Below, one piece after another: positions 54,339 through 62,497 of a stretch of 64,000 nt of DNA. The stretch comes from Thermomonas sp. (GTDB taxonomy: Bacteria > Pseudomonadota > Gammaproteobacteria > Xanthomonadales > Xanthomonadaceae): positions 124,001-188,000 of the forward strand of contig NZ_JAQSDO010000008.1 in NCBI RefSeq assembly GCF_029945965.1, in the 5' to 3' direction. Position numbers and translations under genes: made by a program. The stretch's first letter is position 1. Each line of letters opens with the position of its first letter. The notes under the pieces are model-generated. The model did not search any database. It was not told the DNA's origin and saw only the letters and a program-made list of their open reading frames with translations.

Positions 54339-57300
54339 ATGAGCGGCATCAGGAACAAGAGCGGGTCGACTACTTCACGGCGTAAGCGCGTCATCAAAGT
54401 TGCGCCGATGACCCGCGCGGTGCGCGCGGCGTTGGCTGCCTCGCTGGCGGCGCTTGCCCTGGGTGCCAGCGGTGCCGCGTTCGCTGCCAACTGCAAGACC
54501 CCCACCGTGATGATGGCGCCATGCGCGTTGGCTGCGACTGACGCCACCCCGGTGCTCGACCTGACCTTGGTCCACGACGCCGTCCTGCCTGCCGGGCATG
54601 GGGCATTCATCATGCCGCTGGCAATCAGCGAGACAGCTGTGGGCGATGTTGTCATCGACAATGTCGACCCGATCAGCGAGGTGAACATCTATTACAGCGC
54701 CACTGCCATCAGCGGCTACAGCAGTGGGGGCAGTGTCAGTATCACCAACCATGTGACGGGGAGCCTTGAAGCCGTTTCGTTGTATGGCAACGCGACCGGC
54801 ATCGAGGGATATGCCTATGGCGATGTCGGCATCAACAATGCCGGCGATACCTACACTTTCGCGGTCTATGGAAACGCCATCGGCCTATACGGCTATTCGA
54901 TGACGGGCGATGTGTCGATCGACAACAGCGCAGCTGTCACCGCGATTTCGTACTACGGTCTAGCCGACGGCATCTTCGCGTCGGGCACCAATGTGGATGT
55001 CAGCAACACCGGTGACATATCCGCCACCAGCGTGTATGGCAATTGGGCGGCTGGGATCGAGGCACAAGGCACCGACCTGACAACGGTCACCAACGGTGGC
55101 GGTATTTACGCGTATACCGGCGTTGCCGGCGCGCACGCCTATGGCATCTACGCCACCGGCGACGTGGTCGAAGTCACTAACACCGCCGGCATCAACGCCC
55201 AGGGCTACTACGCCACTGGCATTGAAGCGCAGGGGGGCAGCTCGGTCACCATCACCAATGACGGTGACATCGTCGCCGGATCGGTCTACACGAGTGCGCT
55301 GGCCACCGGTATCAATGCCACCAGCAATTACGCAGGCGGCGCGATCACGATCACCAATAACGGTAGCGTGACGGGCGAGGGTTATTACGGCGGCACCGGC
55401 ATTGCGGCGACCGCGACGGGCACCGGCGGATCGGCCAGCGTGACCAACAACGGATCGATCCACGCTTCGCAGTCCAGCCGCAATGGCTACGGTGCCTACG
55501 GCATTGTCGCGTCTGCCGATGGTGATGCGATGATCGACAACAACCTGACCGGTTCGATCACCGTGGTTTCGGCAGGTAACGCCACCGGTGCAGCTGCGCT
55601 GTCGTTCGCTGGCGATACCAGCGTGATCAACGCAGGTGACATCAGCGCCGATGGTTACTTAGGGGCCAGCGGCATTGTTTCGTTCGCGCAGAACGGCTCT
55701 GCCTACGCAAACAACAGTGGAATCATCAATGCACGCTCCGCGTATACCGGCGTGGGCATTGATGTCGGCGGCATGCAAGGTGCGACTGCCGTAAACAGCG
55801 GCGACATCGCAGTTGACGGATATCGTGCATTCGGCATTCGCGCCAACTCTGGCACGGGCGATGTGTCGGTGACCAATGACGGCAGCATCTACGCGACTTA
55901 CGGCAGCTACTACGGCTACACCGGGCGGGCGTACGGGGTATTGGCGACAAGTACCCAGGGCGACGTGTTGGTCGACAATTCCGGCGACATCTACACCACG
56001 GTGAACGGCCAGTCGGTCGGTATCTTCGCGAGCTCCACCAATGGCAACGTGGGTGTGTCCAACAGCGGCACGATGACCGTGTACAGCTACGGTAGCACCG
56101 CCGCCGGCATCTTCGCGCGGGCCGATTACGGCATGGTGACGGCGGACAACAGCGGTTCGATCTCGGCCGAGTCCTATAACGGCAATGCATTCGGGATCCT
56201 GGCGCGCGGCAATTATGTGCAGGTCAGCAACAGCGGCGATATCGCGGCCAACGGCTATGCCAGCGCCATCGGTGTCTCTGCCAGTTCGTACTACGACACC
56301 ACGGTGACCAACACCGGCGGCAGCATCTACGCGATCGCGGTCGGTAGGGCGACGGGTATCGATGCGACCTCGGCCCACGGTGCCGTGAGCGTGACCAATG
56401 CCAGCGCTATCGATGCGGTCGGCATCGTGCTGGGTGCGACCGGCATCCAGGGCTATGCCTACGGCAATGTCGATATCAACAACAGCGGCGACATCTACGC
56501 GGGATCGCTGTACGGGAATGCGATCGGCATCTACGGCTATTCGATTGCCGGCGACGTCTCGATCGGCAACAGCGGCCACATCACCGCGACCTCGTACTAT
56601 GGTCTGGCCGATGGCATCTTCGCGTCGGGAGCAGACGTGGATGTCACCAACGCAGGTTTGATCGAGGTTGCCGGCTTTACCTGGGCCGCCGGCATCGAGG
56701 CCCAAGGCACCGGGACGACCACGGTCCACAACAGTGGCGATATTTTCGCGTACAGCGGCGCTGCCGGCGCGCACGCCTATGGCATCTACGCCACGGGTGA
56801 TACGGTCCAGATCGAAAACAGCGCTGGTATCGAAGCCCAGGGCTACATCGCCACCGGCATCGAGGCCCAGGGTGGCAGTTCGGTCACGATCACCAACGAC
56901 GGTGACATCGTTGCCGGCTCAATCACCACCTACTACAACCCTTACACCTACACGACCACCGTGTACGGCAGCCAGCTTGCTACCGGCATCAACGCCAACA
57001 GCAATTTCGCAGATGGCGCGATCACGATCACCAACAACGGTGACGTGTCGGCGGTCGGCTACTCCGGCGGCACCGGTATCGCGGCGACCGCGACCGGCAC
57101 CAACGGTTCGGCGAGCGTGACCAACACAGGTTCGGTGTACGCCTCGCAGTACAGCAAGTACGGTTACGGCGCCTACGGCATCGTGGCCTCCGCAGATGGC
57201 GATGCAACGGTCAGCAACAGCTCGACTGGTTCGATCACGGTCAATTCAGCAGGAGCCGCCAGCGGCGCCACGGCCCTTTCTTTCGCAGGCAACTCCAGCG

Positions 57301-60197
57301 TGACCAATGCTGGCGACATCAGCGTCGAAAGCACTGCGTTGTTGAACTACACCGCCAGCGGCATCGTCTCTTTCGCACAGAATGGCGCGGCATTTGCCGG
57401 CAACAGCGGTTCGGTGTCGGCAGTTGCGGGCTACACCGCGAAGGCGGTGGATGCTTCGGGCTTCACCGGTTCGACCGTGATCAATAGTGGTTCGCTGTAC
57501 GCGAGCGCCAAATATGCCTACGGCGTTTACGCAAGCTCCGGCACTGGCGACGTCTCGGTGACCAATAGTGCGGCTGGCATGATCGAAGCGTATTCCTACG
57601 CAGGCCGCGGCTTCGGCGTGTTCGGCCTTGCGACCCAGGGCGACGTGATGGTGAACAACGCCGGTTTGATCGAGGTCTATGGCTACGGTCAATCGGCCGG
57701 TGTGTTCGGGGTTGCCTTGGCAGGTGACACCAGTGTCACCAACAGCGGCGACATCACTGCCATCAGCGGTGGCAATGTCGCGGTTGGCGCGTTCGCGCGC
57801 GCCGATAACGGCACGGCAATGGTCACTAACAGTGGCGATATCCTGGCGTCGGACGTTGGCGTCAACGGATTCAATGGCACCGCGGCATACGGCGTGCTGG
57901 CGCGTGGCGCGTACAGCAAGGTGAGCAACTCCGGCAGCATCGTCGCAGACGGCAATTACTATGCGACCGGTATTGCGGCACGCTCGGATTACGGCACGAC
58001 GGTCACCACGTCTGCCAGCAGCCAGATCGCAGCCTCGGCACTGCTGGTCGCCATCGGCATCGAGGGGCGTTCGGAATACGGCAATGTCGTAGTGGCCAAT
58101 GCCGGTAGCATCATGGTCGACGGTGTCTACGGCGGCGCGGTCGGCATCCAGGCCTACAGTGGGTATGGCAATGTGGTGACTGGCAATACCGGGCATATCG
58201 TGGCCACCTCCGAGTACGGCCAGGCGATTGGCGAAAGTGGTTATTCGTTGCTGGGCAGCACCACCGTCAACAACAGCGGCACGATCGATGCAACCGGCTA
58301 TTACGGTGGTTATGGCATCGTTGCCCAAGCGGGCGCGGGGAGCGTCTCCGTGACCAACAGCGGTCATATCACGGCGACGTCGCCCGACACGGCGTACGCC
58401 ATCCTGGCCAGCGCATACGGCAATGTCACGATCAACAACTCCGGCAATGTGCTGGCGGTTGCCGATGGTGACTACGCCAGCGTGGCGGCTGTGCAGATGG
58501 GATCGCTGCACGGTACGGCGACGCTTAACAACAGCGGTACGCTGAGCGTCGCTGCGCCGCTTGAGGGTCAAGTGGCGGTGCTCGGCAGCAACAGCGTCGA
58601 CATCATCAACAACAGCGGCACCATTCATGGCGCCGTCATCACGTTGGGTGGCGACGACATCTTCAACAACAACAACCACGGCATGTGGATTGTCGACAAC
58701 TACAGCACCGACTTCGGTGGCGGCAACGACACCATCAACAACAATGTTGGTGGCACGATCGCCTTGCAGGATGGCGGTATCTACATGGGTGGCGGCACGA
58801 CCAATGCGTTCAATAACCTCGGCACCATCAAGGTGAATGGATACGGGTTGGTCGACATGGGCGCGGGCAACACCGTGGCCTTGAACAATGCCGGGCTGAT
58901 CAGCTTCGTTGACGGCGTGACCGACGACAGCATGACGATCTTCGGCAACCTGGGCGGCACCGGTGTAATCAACATTGATGTCGACCCGGACAACAGCGCC
59001 GCTGACCAGATCTACATCGAAGGCAACATGACGGCCGGTGCCATGCAGCACGTCAATATCGCGTTGGACAGCATGCCCACGACCGCCCATTCGTCGGCCG
59101 CGTTTGCGCATGTCAGCGGCACGTCCGTCGCCGGCAACTTCGTGGCGGGCCAGGTCCTGGGTTACAACTCGGCGCCGAACTTCCTCGACCTGGGCCTGAC
59201 CGTCACCAGCCAGCTCAGCGCCAGCAACATGGCGAGTGACGTGTTCTCGATCAATGTCGACGTCAACGGCCTGAACGATACCGGCAGCCTTGCGGCATCG
59301 GTGGCTTCAGGCGCCGCGGGCATGCTCAACAGCCAGATCGGCAGCCTGCGCCAGCGGCTTGGCGTAAACCCCTACGGCGACGCCGGCAAGGTCATGAGTG
59401 CATTCGTGCGCTTCTACACCAGCGAAGGCGATGTCTCGCCGACGCACATGGCGGCCAACTTCGGCCAGGGTGGCAACTTTGCCTACGACTTCACCACCTG
59501 GGGCCGCGAAGTCGGGGCCAATGCCAACCTGTTCGACGGTTTCCATGCCGGGGTGACGATCGGTACGGCTGATGGCCGCCAGCGCCTGACCGGCACCGGC
59601 GTCGGCCTGAACAGGATGAACGGCATGACCTGGGGCGCCTATGCGACCTGGTTTGCGCCGCAGGGCTTCTATGTGGACCTGTCCGGTCGCTGGATGGCGG
59701 TTGACGTGAACTCGATGTCGGCTACGGGCAACTTGCAGTCGCGGGCACATACCGCGGCGACCAACCTCGAGGCGGGTTACCCCTGGACCAGCGCCAGCGG
59801 CTTCGTGATCACGCCGCAATTGCAGTACACCCGGACCAAGGTGGACGGCATCAAGACCTTCTTCGGCGATCGTGCGAATTTCGAGGGGCACGGTGGCACG
59901 TCGTCGCGCGCGCGCTTGGGCGTGGAGTTCAGCAAGGCCTTCCAGACCTCTGGTGGGATGAGCATCACGCCGTACGGCGCGATCAATGCAGTCCGCGAGA
60001 TCGACGGCAAGATGGCCTACACCGTTTCCAACACTTTCTTCGGCACGACCAACACCAAGGGAACCAGTGCGATGGTGGATCTTGGCGTTGGCTTCCAGAA
60101 GGGTGGTTGGGGCGTCACCGCCGGGGCGAACTGGATGGACGGAGGCGCGTACAAGAGCGTGACTGGCGGCCAGGTACAGGTTCGCTTCGCCTGGTAA
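54339..60197 (+). CDS. Giant autotransporter with duplicated beta-helix passenger
   Basis: 1952-residue type V secretion (classical autotransporter) protein. The long basic N terminus (KSGSTTSRRKRVIK) precedes a signal core (AVRAALAASLAALALGASGA, cleavage after AFA), then two Cys close together (ANCKTP...APCALA). The passenger (about residues 80-1640) is made of short rungs of the type NSGDI.A......ATGI.A....G.VSVTN, expected to form a right-handed beta-helix rich in Gly, Ala, Ser, Asn and Tyr and almost free of Cys. A block of about 550 residues is duplicated (54792 and 56436) with a partial third copy at 58137. The last 260 residues are a 12-strand barrel ending in VQVRFAW, a C-terminal aromatic as needed for Bam insertion. 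Ligand or activity unknown; adhesion or aggregation is the usual role. Confidence 0.9.
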   Translation: MSGIRNKSGSTTSRRKRVIKVAPMTRAVRAALAASLAALALGASGAAFAANCKTPTVMMAPCALAATDATPVLDLTLVHDAVLPAGHGAFIMPLAISETAVGDVVIDNVDPISEVNIYYSATAISGYSSGGSVSITNHVTGSLEAVSLYGNATGIEGYAYGDVGINNAGDTYTFAVYGNAIGLYGYSMTGDVSIDNSAAVTAISYYGLADGIFASGTNVDVSNTGDISATSVYGNWAAGIEAQGTDLTTVTNGGGIYAYTGVAGAHAYGIYATGDVVEVTNTAGINAQGYYATGIEAQGGSSVTITNDGDIVAGSVYTSALATGINATSNYAGGAITITNNGSVTGEGYYGGTGIAATATGTGGSASVTNNGSIHASQSSRNGYGAYGIVASADGDAMIDNNLTGSITVVSAGNATGAAALSFAGDTSVINAGDISADGYLGASGIVSFAQNGSAYANNSGIINARSAYTGVGIDVGGMQGATAVNSGDIAVDGYRAFGIRANSGTGDVSVTNDGSIYATYGSYYGYTGRAYGVLATSTQGDVLVDNSGDIYTTVNGQSVGIFASSTNGNVGVSNSGTMTVYSYGSTAAGIFARADYGMVTADNSGSISAESYNGNAFGILARGNYVQVSNSGDIAANGYASAIGVSASSYYDTTVTNTGGSIYAIAVGRATGIDATSAHGAVSVTNASAIDAVGIVLGATGIQGYAYGNVDINNSGDIYAGSLYGNAIGIYGYSIAGDVSIGNSGHITATSYYGLADGIFASGADVDVTNAGLIEVAGFTWAAGIEAQGTGTTTVHNSGDIFAYSGAAGAHAYGIYATGDTVQIENSAGIEAQGYIATGIEAQGGSSVTITNDGDIVAGSITTYYNPYTYTTTVYGSQLATGINANSNFADGAITITNNGDVSAVGYSGGTGIAATATGTNGSASVTNTGSVYASQYSKYGYGAYGIVASADGDATVSNSSTGSITVNSAGAASGATALSFAGNSSVTNAGDISVESTALLNYTASGIVSFAQNGAAFAGNSGSVSAVAGYTAKAVDASGFTGSTVINSGSLYASAKYAYGVYASSGTGDVSVTNSAAGMIEAYSYAGRGFGVFGLATQGDVMVNNAGLIEVYGYGQSAGVFGVALAGDTSVTNSGDITAISGGNVAVGAFARADNGTAMVTNSGDILASDVGVNGFNGTAAYGVLARGAYSKVSNSGSIVADGNYYATGIAARSDYGTTVTTSASSQIAASALLVAIGIEGRSEYGNVVVANAGSIMVDGVYGGAVGIQAYSGYGNVVTGNTGHIVATSEYGQAIGESGYSLLGSTTVNNSGTIDATGYYGGYGIVAQAGAGSVSVTNSGHITATSPDTAYAILASAYGNVTINNSGNVLAVADGDYASVAAVQMGSLHGTATLNNSGTLSVAAPLEGQVAVLGSNSVDIINNSGTIHGAVITLGGDDIFNNNNHGMWIVDNYSTDFGGGNDTINNNVGGTIALQDGGIYMGGGTTNAFNNLGTIKVNGYGLVDMGAGNTVALNNAGLISFVDGVTDDSMTIFGNLGGTGVINIDVDPDNSAADQIYIEGNMTAGAMQHVNIALDSMPTTAHSSAAFAHVSGTSVAGNFVAGQVLGYNSAPNFLDLGLTVTSQLSASNMASDVFSINVDVNGLNDTGSLAASVASGAAGMLNSQIGSLRQRLGVNPYGDAGKVMSAFVRFYTSEGDVSPTHMAANFGQGGNFAYDFTTWGREVGANANLFDGFHAGVTIGTADGRQRLTGTGVGLNRMNGMTWGAYATWFAPQGFYVDLSGRWMAVDVNSMSATGNLQSRAHTAATNLEAGYPWTSASGFVITPQLQYTRTKVDGIKTFFGDRANFEGHGGTSSRARLGVEFSKAFQTSGGMSITPYGAINAVREIDGKMAYTVSNTFFGTTNTKGTSAMVDLGVGFQKGGWGVTAGANWMDGGAYKSVTGGQVQVRFAW
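54792..56435 (+). repeat. Passenger mega-repeat, copy 1
   Basis: 548 codons beginning ATGIEGYAYGDVGINNAG. It corresponds block by block to copy 2; a stretch of about 32 identical bases (55125 and 56763) shows similarity persists at DNA level. Confidence 0.8.
56436..58136 (+). repeat. Passenger mega-repeat, copy 2
   Basis: 567 codons beginning ATGIQGYAYGNVDINNSG. Longer than copy 1 mainly through a Tyr/Thr-rich insertion (TTYYNPYTYTTTVYGSQ, near 56930-56980). Confidence 0.8.
58137..58600 (+). repeat. Passenger mega-repeat, partial copy 3
   Basis: Begins AVGIQAYSGYGNVVTGNTG and follows the start of copies 1 and 2 for about 150 codons before changing to a different Asn-rich segment. The end is approximate. 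Confidence 0.55.
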
Positions 60198-60211
60198 TTC
60201 GCAAGCAGGTA

Positions 60212-60236
60212 CGGGCCTGGCGTGATGCCAGGCCCG
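60212..60236 (+). promoter_or_regulatory. Strong hairpin after the autotransporter gene
   Basis: CGGGCCTGGC and GCCAGGCCCG form a perfect ten-bp stem with a five-base loop, 14 bases after the stop codon. No T-run follows, so it is more likely an attenuator, RNA-stability element or weak terminator than a full terminator. Confidence 0.6.
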
Positions 60237-60260
60237 CGACATCCGCAGTTGGAAGACCAC

Positions 60261-61469
60261 GTGGCAAACGAAAAAACACCAGACGCAACGCCCATCCAGG
60301 AAACTTCCGGGAAGGCTGAGATCGACACCGGCCTGGACCAGGTCGGCGTGGAAGCGCCAGCACCGGCTGCCTCGGCACCGGCCCAGGCAGACAGGCAACC
60401 GAAAGACCTCACCAAGATGAAGGTCGAGAAAAGCTGCTCCCGTGGATTGGCAGGGTGGTTGGGGCAGCACAAGTTGTCGCTGGCCATTTCCTCCTACCAG
60501 ACCGGGCGCATCTACCTGGTTGGCAGCGACAAGCAGGGCCGGGTGTCATTCTTCGAGCGCATCTTCGAGCGCGCGATGGGGATCGTCGGCAATGCCCAGC
60601 GCATTTACCTGGGCGGCCTGTACCAGCTGTGGCGATTCGAGAACGTGCTGCGTCCGAACGAGGTCATCCACGGCCAGTTCGACAAGTGCTACGTGCCGCG
60701 CAACGCGCAGACCATTGGCGACCTCGACATCCACGAGCTCGGCATCTGCAGCAATGGCAAGGTAGTGTTCGTCAACACGAAGTATTCGTGCCTGGCCGAA
60801 CTGAGCCAGACCCACAGCTTCAAGGCGATCTGGAAGCCGAAGTTCATCAGCAAGCTGGCGCCCGAAGATCGTTGCCACCTCAATGGCCTGGCGATGGTCG
60901 ATGGACGCCCGAAGTACGTGACTGCAGTTTGCAAAAGCGACAGCGTTGATGGCTGGCGCGACCGCCGCCAGGATGGCGGCGTGGTGATCGACGTGGAGAC
61001 CGACGAGATCGTCTGCGAAGGCCTGTCGATGCCGCACTCGCCGCGCTGGCACGACGGCAAGCTGTGGCTGCTGAACGCCGGCACCGGCTTCCTTGGCTGG
61101 GTCGATTTCGAAACCAAGAAATTCGTGCCGCATACCTTCGTGCCGGGTTTCGCCCGTGGCCTGTCAATCATCGGCAATGTAGCTGCGGTCGGGCTGTCCA
61201 AGCCGCGCAACCAGCGCTTCGAAGGCCTGCAGCTGGACGAAGAGCTGAAGAAGCGCGATGCCGAGCCATGGTGCGGCGTGCAGATCGTTTCGCTGACCAA
61301 TGGCGACGTTTCGAACTGGATCCGCTTCGAAGGCGACATCACCGAAATCTTCGACATCAGCTTTCTTCCCAACGTGAAGAACCCGATGATGATCGGCTTG
61401 CGCACCGCCGAGATCCGCGATCTGATCACGTTTGAATCTGATTTGCCTACGGAGCCCGTAAACGCATGA
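60261..61469 (+). CDS. TIGR03032 family protein (beta-propeller-like)
   Basis: 402-residue protein of a family with no established function. GTG 60261 is preferred because ATG 60222 lies in the loop of the hairpin. After a Pro/Ala-rich, disordered-looking N-terminal 50 residues, the repeated strand pattern suggests a six-bladed propeller. Family segments: GRIYLVGSDKQGRVSFFERI, RCHLNGLAMVDGRPKYVTAV, DGWRDRRQDGGVVIDVETDE, GLSMPHSPRWHDGKLWLLNA and FVPGFARGLSIIGNVAAVGL. No signal peptide, so cytoplasmic as read. Its stop overlaps the EF-hand gene by ATGA. A partner role for the autotransporter or in modifying surface material is conjecture. Confidence 0.85.
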   Translation: MANEKTPDATPIQETSGKAEIDTGLDQVGVEAPAPAASAPAQADRQPKDLTKMKVEKSCSRGLAGWLGQHKLSLAISSYQTGRIYLVGSDKQGRVSFFERIFERAMGIVGNAQRIYLGGLYQLWRFENVLRPNEVIHGQFDKCYVPRNAQTIGDLDIHELGICSNGKVVFVNTKYSCLAELSQTHSFKAIWKPKFISKLAPEDRCHLNGLAMVDGRPKYVTAVCKSDSVDGWRDRRQDGGVVIDVETDEIVCEGLSMPHSPRWHDGKLWLLNAGTGFLGWVDFETKKFVPHTFVPGFARGLSIIGNVAAVGLSKPRNQRFEGLQLDEELKKRDAEPWCGVQIVSLTNGDVSNWIRFEGDITEIFDISFLPNVKNPMMIGLRTAEIRDLITFESDLPTEPVNA

Positions 61470-61903
61470 ACCGCGCATTCTTCCTCGTAGGGCTTTCATT
61501 TGCACTCGCATCTGCCAGCGCTGTTGTTGATGCACAAACCAAACCGGCGGCACCGGTTCAAGCTCAACCGAATCCTGCGGACGCCGCATTCACCGTATGG
61601 GATGTCGACCATAGCGGCAGCCTGTCGCCGCAGGAATTCCGCAATGGCTGGGAGCAGGTGCGCCGCGCCACCCAGTTCGAGGCCCAGTTGCGCAGGCAAT
61701 TCATGACGATTGACGTCAACAAGAGCGGTACGATCGATCCATCCGAATACAACAAGCTGATCCTGGTCAAGAGTGCAGGGAAGTCGGCGCCGCCGTTGTC
61801 CAGCTTCGACGCCAACAAGGACGGAAAGCTGCAATTTGGCGAATACCTGAAGCTGGTGCAAACCCTGGCACCGAAAGAAGCGGCGAAGGGCAAAGCACAG
61901 TGA
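61466..61903 (+). CDS. Exported EF-hand calcium-binding protein
   Basis: 145 residues with a signal peptide (AFFLVGLSFALASASAVVDA) and three EF-hand loops: DVDHSGSLSPQEF, DVNKSGTIDPSEY and DANKDGKLQFGEY, each with Asp/Asn/Ser and a final Glu at the usual positions. It is therefore probably a periplasmic or secreted Ca2+-binding protein. It overlaps the genes on both sides (ATGA before, GTGA after), so it is made with them. Calcium may link it to the M4 protease downstream, which needs Ca2+ for stability in its family; that is inference. Confidence 0.88.
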   Translation: MNRAFFLVGLSFALASASAVVDAQTKPAAPVQAQPNPADAAFTVWDVDHSGSLSPQEFRNGWEQVRRATQFEAQLRRQFMTIDVNKSGTIDPSEYNKLILVKSAGKSAPPLSSFDANKDGKLQFGEYLKLVQTLAPKEAAKGKAQ

Positions 61904-62478
61904 AGGTCGAGGTTATCCCGGTCTGGAAGAAGGTCACCCCGGTACTGGGCGAAGAGTTGATGGCGTTCTGGCGTAGCAACAAGGCGATTGTTGACGATGC
62001 TGCTGCCGCGATGCGCGCGACCCAGGCCGTCTGCATCGCCCGTGACGAGTCGGGCGCGATCTGCGGCGTGGGCACGGCCGTGATCAAGGTCCTGCCGCGC
62101 CTGCGCCAGCCCATGTACTACTACCGCCAGTTCTTCGCCAAGTCCATGCGTGGGCGCAGCCAGCTGATCCCGTTCTACCAGCAAGCGCGACAGGCGCTGC
62201 AGGAGTACAACGCGTCGCTGGACAAGCCGGAGAGCCTTGGCGTCCTGATCGAAACCGAAAATGCAAAGCTGTCATCCGCATACAACCATGCCTATGAACC
62301 AGCGTTTGCGGCAACCTTCATCGGCTATTCGCCGCGTGGCACCCACTTGTACGTATCGTATTTCGACGGCGCCGCCCTGCAACCACCTAAACCCCTGAAC
62401 GCGCCTGTTTCGGCGGCACGCGCCGCCAATGCACCCGGCAACCAAGCCACCCTCCGGCGCACTAGCGGCCGGTCCTGA
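61900..62478 (+). CDS. Unrecognised protein, possibly GNAT-fold acyltransferase
   Basis: 192 residues from GTG 61900, overlapping the EF-hand gene stop (GTGA). I do not recognise the family. The pattern AVCIARDESGAICGVGTAVI, then MYYYRQFFAKSMRGRSQLIP and SLGVLIETENAKLSSAY, and a terminal FIGYSPRGTHLYVSYFDG, resembles a GNAT core (strand 2-3, strand 4, N-terminal helix), but the acetyl-CoA loop is not clear. No signal peptide. The last 30 residues are Pro/Ala-rich and probably flexible. It is tied by overlap to TIGR03032 and EF-hand genes, which suggests a shared process. Confidence 0.7.
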   Translation: MKVEVIPVWKKVTPVLGEELMAFWRSNKAIVDDAAAAMRATQAVCIARDESGAICGVGTAVIKVLPRLRQPMYYYRQFFAKSMRGRSQLIPFYQQARQALQEYNASLDKPESLGVLIETENAKLSSAYNHAYEPAFAATFIGYSPRGTHLYVSYFDGAALQPPKPLNAPVSAARAANAPGNQATLRRTSGRS

Positions 62479-62497
62479 TCACCACGGAGAACATGCC

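Noticed and set aside
54792-58600. Regular repeats resembling a CRISPR-like or satellite array
   Set aside because: The repeats are degenerate, codon-phased and encode beta-helix rungs; there are no constant direct repeats with unique spacers.
57246-59111. 621-codon open frame on the minus strand
   Set aside because: Antisense shadow of the repetitive autotransporter gene; codon bias of the passenger leaves few stops on the other strand.
60222-60260. ATG 60222 as start of the TIGR03032 gene
   Set aside because: The codon sits in the loop of a strong hairpin with no ribosome-binding site; GTG 60261 has GGA in a better place.
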